Part shown: piece after piece, positions 57,489 to 64,000 of the stretch
Position numbering within the stretch: position 1 is the first letter of the stretch
Layout of the letters: each line of letters begins with the position of its first letter
Assembly: GCA_030770425.1 (NCBI GenBank)
Contig: JASJFT010000102.1
Span: forward strand, 98,086-162,085
Length of the DNA stretch: 64,000 nt
DNA from: Darksidea phi
Taxonomy: Eukaryota > Ascomycota > Dothideomycetes > Pleosporales > Lentitheciaceae
Reading direction: 5' to 3'
The notes under the pieces: generated by a model
The model's input: only the letters and a program-made list of their open reading frames with translations
The model's database searches: none
Told to the model about the DNA's origin: nothing
Translations under genes and position numbers: made by a program

Positions 57489-59807
57489 ATGGCGCGTTAT
57501 TTGGGCATTGCGGCTGCATTGGCTGCTACAGGGGCCTATGCACTCACTCCAGAGTAAAGACTGACATCCTCTAATGGAACCGTGAAATCGGAGGCTGACA
57601 CTTTGAAGGCAGATGCTCAGTCTCCCAAGACGTGGCGTCGCGACTCCCAGCCCTAATGGCAAGATTGCGCTCCTCACAACTACGCAGTACTCGTTCGAAG
57701 AGCAAGCGAATTCCGCTGTAATTCAATGGCTTGACTTGGAGACCGGTAATATCACAGACTCGGGTTTCAATGCCAGCGAGGTCAATGAGATTACGTGGTT
57801 ACCTGGGACCGAGACTGGAGTCATCTATATCAATGGAACCAATGAAGAGACGCCAGGAGGTGTCACTATTTGGATCGGAGATGCATCCAGTCCTTCGGAA
57901 AGGTACGTGTTACCACTCATCATGCCGCAAAAGCTAATGCGAAGGTAGTAAGCTTGTAGCTTCCTTGGACGCACCGTATTCAGGACTAAAGGTCACGAAC
58001 ACTTCGTCGGGAAACCTGAACTTCCTTGTGAACTCATTAGCATACTCTAATGGCACCGCTTTTAATCCGGAGTCGGCACCCACGCCACGACACAGGGGCC
58101 GATTCTACGACAACGTCTATCCGCGCCATTGGGACAAATGGCTGACCAAAGAGCGATACGCTGTATTCGGCGGAACATTGCTCTGCAACGCAAGTTGCAC
58201 TTTGGCCGATTCTGGGCTGCGGAACCTCCTCCAAGGGATCAATTACACCGCGACGCGACCGGAGAGTCCTGTGCAACCATTCGGGGGTAGCGGTGACTAC
58301 GCTATCAGTCCCGATGGTTCAACCTATTCCTTCCTCAGCAAAGCGACGCATTTGAACAAGGCGAACTTTACTGCTAGCTACATCTACGTGGGTTCCTTCA
58401 ACAGCTCCTCCCCGGCCGTAGCCATTAATGGCCCGGACACGGAGGCGAGTGAAGCAGGACACCAGGGTGCTTCGGGCGCTCCAACTTTCTCACCAGATAG
58501 CTCGAAGCTTGCGTACATTCAGCAAGATGAAGACTATTACGAGTCGGACCGATGGAAGCTTTACGTTGTCGACATCAGTAACGACGGAACCAATGTGTCT
58601 ACAAGCAACTGGAAGGGTCTTGCACCAGATTGGAACAGGTCGCCTGATTCCATCCAGTGGGCTCCGAACAGCAAATCGATCTTCGTGACTGCCGAGGACT
58701 ATGCGATCTGGCGCGCCTTCAACATTCCACTGTCGGCTGAGGACGATTTTGTCCCCAAGAATCTGACATCCGTCACTTCAGTCACCGGTATCTCGGTGCT
58801 ACCCGATTACTCGCTTTTGGTGTCTGCTTCATCCGTCTGGACGTCAAGGGACTACTACATTCTTGCCGAGGACGGCACGCAAAAGGCCCTCTTCTCTTCG
58901 GTCGACGCTGATGAGGCGCTAAAAGATCTTGGCCCGCATACATTTTCCGAGTTCTTCTATGATGGCTCGCTCCCCAATTTTGATCAGCAGCTCCATGCTC
59001 AGGTCATCAAGCCCAGCAACTTCAGCGAGAACGAGACATACCCGCTCGCATACATCATCCACGGTGGGCCACAAGGCTCCAACGCCAACGTCTGGTCTTT
59101 CCGCTGGAACTTCCAAGTCTGGGCCGATCAGGGCTATGTTGTCGTTGCGCCTAATCCGACGGGGAGCACGGGTTTTGGACAGGAGCTTACGGATGCAATT
59201 CAGGGAGAATGGGGTAGCTATCCATATGAGGACATCGTTCTCTGTTGGGAGTATATCAAGGAGAACCTCTCCTTCGTGGATACCGACAATGGTATTTTGG
59301 CCGGCGCGAGTTATGGAGGGTGAGTATTATTTCGAGAATATGTACGACATGACGCTAACAGTGAGCAGATTCATGACGAACTGGATCCACGGTCACGATC
59401 TTGGAAAAGAATTCAAGGCCATCGTAACGCACGACGGTATCCTGAACACTGAGAGTGCCTACGCGTCAGAGGAGCTCTGGTTCATGCGGCACGACTTCAA
59501 TGGCAGCATCGCCGACCCGCACTCGACGTACGAGAAGTGGAATCCCTTGAATCACATCAGCAACTTCAGCACGCCCCAGTTCGTTATCCACAACACGCTC
59601 GACTACCGCCTTCCAGAAAGCGATGGTCTGATGTTGTTCAACGTTCTTCAAACACTGGGCGTACCTTCGCGCTTCCTCAACTTCCCGGACGAGAATCACT
59701 GGGTGCTCGATCCTGAGAATTCGCTCTATTGGAACGAGGAGATCTTTAACTGGATCAACCACTTCTCCCGGGGCACACCGCTTGATACGGAGCCAATTGG
59801 CGAGTAA
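57489..59807 (+). CDS. Secreted dipeptidyl peptidase 5 (prolyl oligopeptidase family S9)
   Basis: Extracellular serine peptidase that releases dipeptides from the N-terminus of peptides. Four exons (57489-57553, 57609-57902, 57949-59319, 59369-59807) total 2169 nt (722 aa), the length of known fungal DPP5. A signal peptide of about 18 residues (ARYLGIAAALAATGAYA) precedes LTPEQ. A beta-propeller follows (SPDSIQWAPNSKSIF and similar blades), then the alpha/beta hydrolase domain with HGGPQG, PNPTGSTGFGQ, the nucleophile GASYGG (Ser574), Asp655 in LDYRLPE and His687 in DENHW. Many N-glycosylation sites are present. A TAA just after CCAGAG in the raw frame lies inside the first intron (GTAAAG...TTTGAAG), so it is not a lesion. 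Confidence 0.95.
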
Positions 59808-61309
59808 GGAGAGCAGTTGATGGACATGTGACATGGGTCCTTCTCACCGTCGAAAAGCCGCCTAGCTGTCTTAAACACAATGATAATGCAAACATATTCT
59901 AGCGGCTGGCGCGTTGGCTGTAGCTGAAACCATGCCGGCTCTTGTTGTTGGATTTTACTGCATACCCCGTACCCGGTGCCCGGGAGAGACAAACCGCAAA
60001 ACATGTGCAGATAGGCCTGGGTTGTATTCACCCGATGCCCGCAGCCCATCTCGTTTCCCGGGTTTTGGCCGCTGCTGAGCAACATGGCGGTGTGGAGTGG
60101 TCGCATCCGTCGGTCGCCCTTCTCGAAGGGTTCTCTCGCAGGATGCCTTGTGGGGCGGCGCAGGCGATAGGCAAAGTATTGCCACCTCCCATCAACTGCC
60201 TCTTCCAGCACGCTCCCCAGGCAAACACGGCGGCGCATACCCGTGGCATAAGCGCGCCATCTCGTGCGACTCTTCCAATTCCCTCCATCTGCCCGCTTGA
60301 TTCGCGGCACGACGGTGATAGCGCTTTTTCCACAAACGGTGGCGCCCGCGGCTTGGCCTACCATAGCGGCCGCCACGACCGGCGCCTTGCCCGCAATTGT
60401 GAGGAGATAAGCATGGGCGTATCTGCGTGCCGTGGTTCCAGAAGGCTGGCCCGTAAGTGGGCGGTTGCGCCGTATGCAGCGGCCAGGATGCTAGCATCGA
60501 TCGGGTCACGCGATGAGGAGAGCATGTGCGTTATTGGTGGACATCGCGTATGACCGAGAGAAGGATGGTTAATGGGCTGCCTGTTTGGGTGTGGGTGCCC
60601 TTGATGAGGTTTGGATGCACGGATGCTGTTCGTAGGCGACCGAGAGGTGCCAAGGAATGAGGGGCTACCAAGGCTTTTGTGCTGGGGGGGGCCCCATTTC
60701 CCACGAAACCAACCATGGAGGGAAATGCCTGCTGCATCACGGCGTCTGCCTTTTCTTTCATCTTTCTTTCTTTGTTTCTGGAGGGTCGCAATGCGCGATG
60801 GTACTGCTGCGAGGTCGCCTTTGCGCCGCAGAGGGAGGGGCCCCCTCGTGCTCATCTCGGGCGGAATTCGCATCCTGTTTCCTCCGGATAACAGTAACAG
60901 CACGGGCGGATGACTGCAAGGGGACCACGTTCTGGATCGCCGCATGCGCCAAGTAACGAAGCAATGTGGACATGCTTGGCTGCAATTCCTCCTGCGCCTA
61001 AGTGGCGCTCGGCTGGTGTTGGGTCGATAACGGATGGCAGCTCGATCGGCCGCCCAGCATTGATTGCAACGTCGTACTCTACTCACCTGCTTGAAACAGC
61101 GACCCTGGGCTATCACCGAGGCCATTCGCATTTGCCGCCGCGCTGCGCCTGCACCTGCGCGTGAAAAGTATAATTACACGCGACCCCCCTTGTTGTCCGG
61201 TCCAGCTGAGCCCGCTCTCCCCGCTCCCTACAATTCACTTGCTTCAAGAGCATCCCCTCAGGCCCGTGTCACGCACGACACCCCGAGAGGACCACTCAAC
61301 CCATCCACC
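59808..61309. promoter_or_regulatory. Long GC-rich upstream region of the peptide transporter
   Basis: 1.5 kb without a supported gene. Several frames of 100-250 codons on both strands (for example 59942-60553 plus and 60358-61131 minus) overlap each other, lack domains and reflect high GC content. The last 150 bases are pyrimidine rich before the PTR2 ATG. A long regulatory upstream region is expected for nitrogen-controlled transporters, by family knowledge. Confidence 0.4.
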
Positions 61310-63232
61310 ATGTCTGGCGCAGCGGGACAGAACCAGGTCGATCTGGCCATGAGCCACGAGCCCAAGCTTGCGACGCCCATGTACGAGATTGCCGAGAAGG
61401 AGGCCCTTGCTCGCCACAGCACCGGCGACAGCCTTCGAGGTCCCGTCGTCGAGTTCGAAGCCGACCTGGAGGGCGAGGAGCCCACGGCCGACGATCTTGC
61501 TACGCTTCCTCGTGTGTCGGGCCAGATTCCGTGGACGGCCTTTACCATCGCCTTCGTCGAGCTGTGCGAGCGTTTCGGTTACTATGGTTGCCAGGTGCTT
61601 TGTATGCCCTCCAATTGTCGCCCGTCCTTCGAACGAGCAGTCCGCTAACGCCGTCTAGACACAAACTTCGTCCAGCACCCGCTACCAGAGGGGCACCCGA
61701 CCGGCAAGGATCCCGCCGAAGAAGGCCAGCCAGGAGCTCTTGGTATGGGCCAGCGTGCGTCGTTCGGCATCACAACCTTCAACCAGTTTTGGGCATACGC
61801 TACTCCCATCCTCGGCGCCATCATCGCCGACGAGTACCTAGGACGCTTCAACACCATCTTCATCGCCATCGCCTTCTCCATCCTCGGCCACATCCTCCTG
61901 ATCATCTCCGCGTTGCCGTCGGTTCTCGCTAGTGGCAGTGCCATCGCCCCATTCATCCTCGGTGTCATCATCCTCGGATTCGGTACGGGCGCGTTCAAGG
62001 CCAACATCTCACCGCTCATAGCCGAGCAGTACAGGCAGACGAAGCTGCGTGTCGTCAAGGATCCCGCGACGGGTGCGCGCGTTATCTCCGACCCCAGCAT
62101 CACCCTCTCACGCATCTTCTTGTACTTTTACATGTTCATCAACATCGGCTCTCTTACCGGCCAGATTAGTATGGTCTATGTTGAAAAGTACGTCGGCTTC
62201 TGGTGCTCCTTCCTCCTGCCCACCATCATGTTCTGCTTCTGCCCGCTTGTGCTCTGGTTCTGCCGCAACAAGTACCAGAGAAGCCCGCCGACCGGCTCCG
62301 TCCTTATCCGCGCCTTCAAGCTCTGGGGCTTCGCGCAAAAAGGCAAGTGGTCCGCCAACCCTGTGCAGACGCGCCGCAACTTCAAGGCCGACAACTTCTG
62401 GGAGGACGTGAAGCCGAGCAAGCTCGGTGCTAGCAAGCCCAGTTGGATGCAATTCGACGACGCCTGGGTCGACCAGGTTGCCCGTGGTCTGCGCGCTTGC
62501 TCTTGCTTCACCTGGATCCCGATCTACTGGCTCTCTTACAACCAGATGAACAACAACCTGACCTCGCAGGCCGCTACCATGACGCTCAACGGTGTGCCCA
62601 ACGACGTCATCACCAACCTGAACCCCATTTCGCTCGTCATCTTCATCCCCATCGTCGACAATTTCTTGTACCCTGCCCTCCGCAAAGCCGGCATCCGCTT
62701 CACCCCCATTAAGCGCATGGCTTTGGGCTTCATCCTCGCTTCCATGGCCATGGTTGCCGCCACCGTCATCCAATCCGAGATCTACAGGCAGGGAGCTTGC
62801 GGCAAGTACATGAACAAGTGCAAGACTGGAGACCCACCTGTCGCCACAAAGGCTCCCATCAACGTCTGGGTGCAGACCGTGCCCTACGTCCTGATCGGTT
62901 TCTCGGAGATCTTCACCTCCATCACCGGTCTTGAGTATGCTTTCACCAAGGCGCCCAAGAACATGCGTTCGCTCGTTACATCGTACTGGCACTTCATGAC
63001 CGCCTTCTCCAACGCCATCGGCCAGGCTTTCGTTTCGCTCTCCGAGGACCCGCTGCTCGTGTGGAACTACGGTGTCATCTCCATCCTCGCCTTCTTCGGC
63101 GGTGTCTTGTTCTGGTTCCACCAACGTCCGACCGACAAGAAGGAGGATCTCCTCAACATGTTGCCCGATTCCAACTACGCCGGTCGCGACAGGAGGCACA
63201 GCGTTGCCGAGGAGAGCACGCGTGCGGCATAG
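61310..63232 (+). CDS. PTR2: Peptide transporter, PTR2/POT family
   Basis: Proton-coupled importer of di- and tripeptides in the plasma membrane. Two exons (61310-61601 and 61659-63232) give 621 aa. The long N-terminal cytoplasmic tail is acidic. Family motifs are FVELCERFGYYG at the first helix, TTFNQFWAYATPILGAIIADEYLG (split by the conserved loop), GFGTGAFKANISPLIAEQY and IFLYFYMFINIGSLTGQ. The second half contains NPISLVIFIPIVDNF and SEIFTSITGLEYAFTKAP. The exon join at GTATGC...GTCTAG gives QVLYTNFVQHPLPEG, the segment expected after helix 1. About 12 membrane helices are seen. Codon use is strongly C-ending, which suggests high expression. Confidence 0.94.
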
Positions 63233-63923
63233 ATGTCCTTGTTGGCGTTTGGAGCGTGAGAAATGAATGCCACATTTACGGATCGTCATACGATAATGTT
63301 AATGTTGATGAGACATGGGTGACCGCCCGCCTTGATACCAATCTCCTCCCGTTCCAGATACCTCGAGTGGCGTATGCAATCAATCCCCCGATTCTTGAGC
63401 TGTTCACTTCTGTTGGATTGTGATGTGTGACTGTGATATGTTAGCGTTGGCTTCCGCGTTTCCCGAAATGTGCGCTAGCATAGTGCACGATACGTAAGCC
63501 GTCGACGGCTCGGGTAAGAGACACCGTCTGCCGTACCTTGGCTTCATCTCCTCACTACACTTCACATTGCTAACCTTGACGAGCTATGCACATCCTCAGA
63601 TGCCCGCACAATCATGTCGACAGACATGACATGTCCACAAACATGTCCATGTGAACGGAACAAGCAATCCATACACGACGTTTTCTCCCAGCCATAAGCA
63701 ATCTCGCGCAGTCGTCCCACGGGTGAAAGTAGCCCCGTCCATAGCACCTGTCAAAGCCTAACAGAAATTTTGCGGCTGTGAACATGGTTAGTGGATGCTT
63801 GCGCAGTGGTTGAATGGCACATGGAATGTAAGTGGAAAGCGAGACTTTAGACATGATTGCATGATTGCGCAAGAGAGGTATGTGGAGGGTTGCTAGCTGA
63901 GCATGAGCATGGTTATAACGTCG
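63233..63923. other. 3' region of PTR2, no supported gene
   Basis: Holds the PTR2 3' untranslated region and about 500 bp of sequence with only short frames. A repeated acatgtcca/gacatgac pattern occurs at 63617-63650. Nothing else recognised. Confidence 0.45.
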
Positions 63924-64000
63924 GAAGAAGAAGAAGAAGAAGAAGAAGAAGAAGAAGAAGAAGAAGAAGAAGAAGAAGAAGAAGAAGAAGAAGAAGAAGA
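63924..64000. repeat. (GAA)n microsatellite running to the window edge
   Basis: An uninterrupted GAA tract of 77 bases (over 25 units) reaches the end of the window, so its true length is unknown. Confidence 0.97.

Noticed and set aside
57553..57608. Apparent stop codon near the start of the DPP5 peptidase
   Set aside because: The TAA falls within a GTAAAG...GAAG intron; splicing restores LTPEQMLSL in frame.
59942..61131. Several long overlapping frames upstream of PTR2
   Set aside because: They overlap on both strands, are Arg/Pro/Ala rich and have no motifs, as expected by chance in GC-rich DNA.
62108..63289. Minus-strand 393-codon open frame
   Set aside because: It lies entirely antisense to PTR2, has no motif, and arises from the strong C-ending codon bias of that gene.
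1..64000. tRNA or rRNA genes
   Set aside because: No cloverleaf-like A/B box pairs or rRNA signatures were recognised by eye; a covariance-model scan would be needed to exclude them fully.

Overview
The window looks like nuclear DNA of a filamentous ascomycete, probably a Dothideomycete of the order Pleosporales. Genes are split by 45-85 bp GT-AG introns, and untranslated spacers are short. Housekeeping genes have the typical Pezizomycotina architecture: a fused BioD-BioA biotin gene, a DPP5 secreted peptidase and an Scc2/Mis4 cohesin loader. The family assignment is an inference from gene content, since no database search was possible. I rebuilt exon structures by hand. For every intact multi-exon gene the summed exon lengths are a multiple of three.

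Region 1 (1-26.6 kb) is a dense conserved block: TYW1 (wybutosine tRNA modification), SCC2 (cohesin loading), RPA12 (RNA polymerase I), LIA1/DOHH (eIF5A hypusination), an unassigned 396-aa protein, a possible 68-aa microprotein gene, a PEP-mutase/ICL-family enzyme, a UbiA-type membrane prenyltransferase or cyclase, MLH1 (mismatch repair), NBP35 (cytosolic Fe-S assembly) and the fused biotin gene. Two decayed minus-strand genes lie in the middle: an SNG1/DUF3533 membrane protein and an F-box-like protein.

Region 2 (26.6-29 kb) holds a truncated astacin-like protease and an AT-rich island.

Region 3 (29-43 kb) is a terpenoid biosynthetic cluster. It contains a rhodopsin-domain membrane protein, a flavin monooxygenase, a P450, a 730-aa chimeric terpene cyclase-prenyltransferase of the ophiobolin F/fusicoccadiene synthase type, a major-facilitator transporter and a second P450. 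The expected logic is that the prenyltransferase half makes a C20 or C25 diphosphate, the cyclase half folds it, the oxygenases decorate it and the transporter exports it. A 3 x 55 bp tandem repeat and a second 51 bp repeat sit between the synthase and the transporter. No cluster transcription factor is visible.

Region 4 (43-57 kb) is a decay-rich accessory zone: a stop-riddled relic, a CorA-like gene with a broken 5' end, AT-rich islands, a protein kinase, an 810 bp fold-back repeat and an SLC6-type transporter pseudogene. Two tiny three-exon genes flank the kinase. Their proteins resemble each other and their introns sit at the same places, which suggests an unnamed small-protein family. 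This is the most novel-looking signal in the window.

Region 5 (57-64 kb) returns to intact genes (secreted DPP5 peptidase and a PTR2 peptide transporter) and ends inside a GAA trinucleotide tract.
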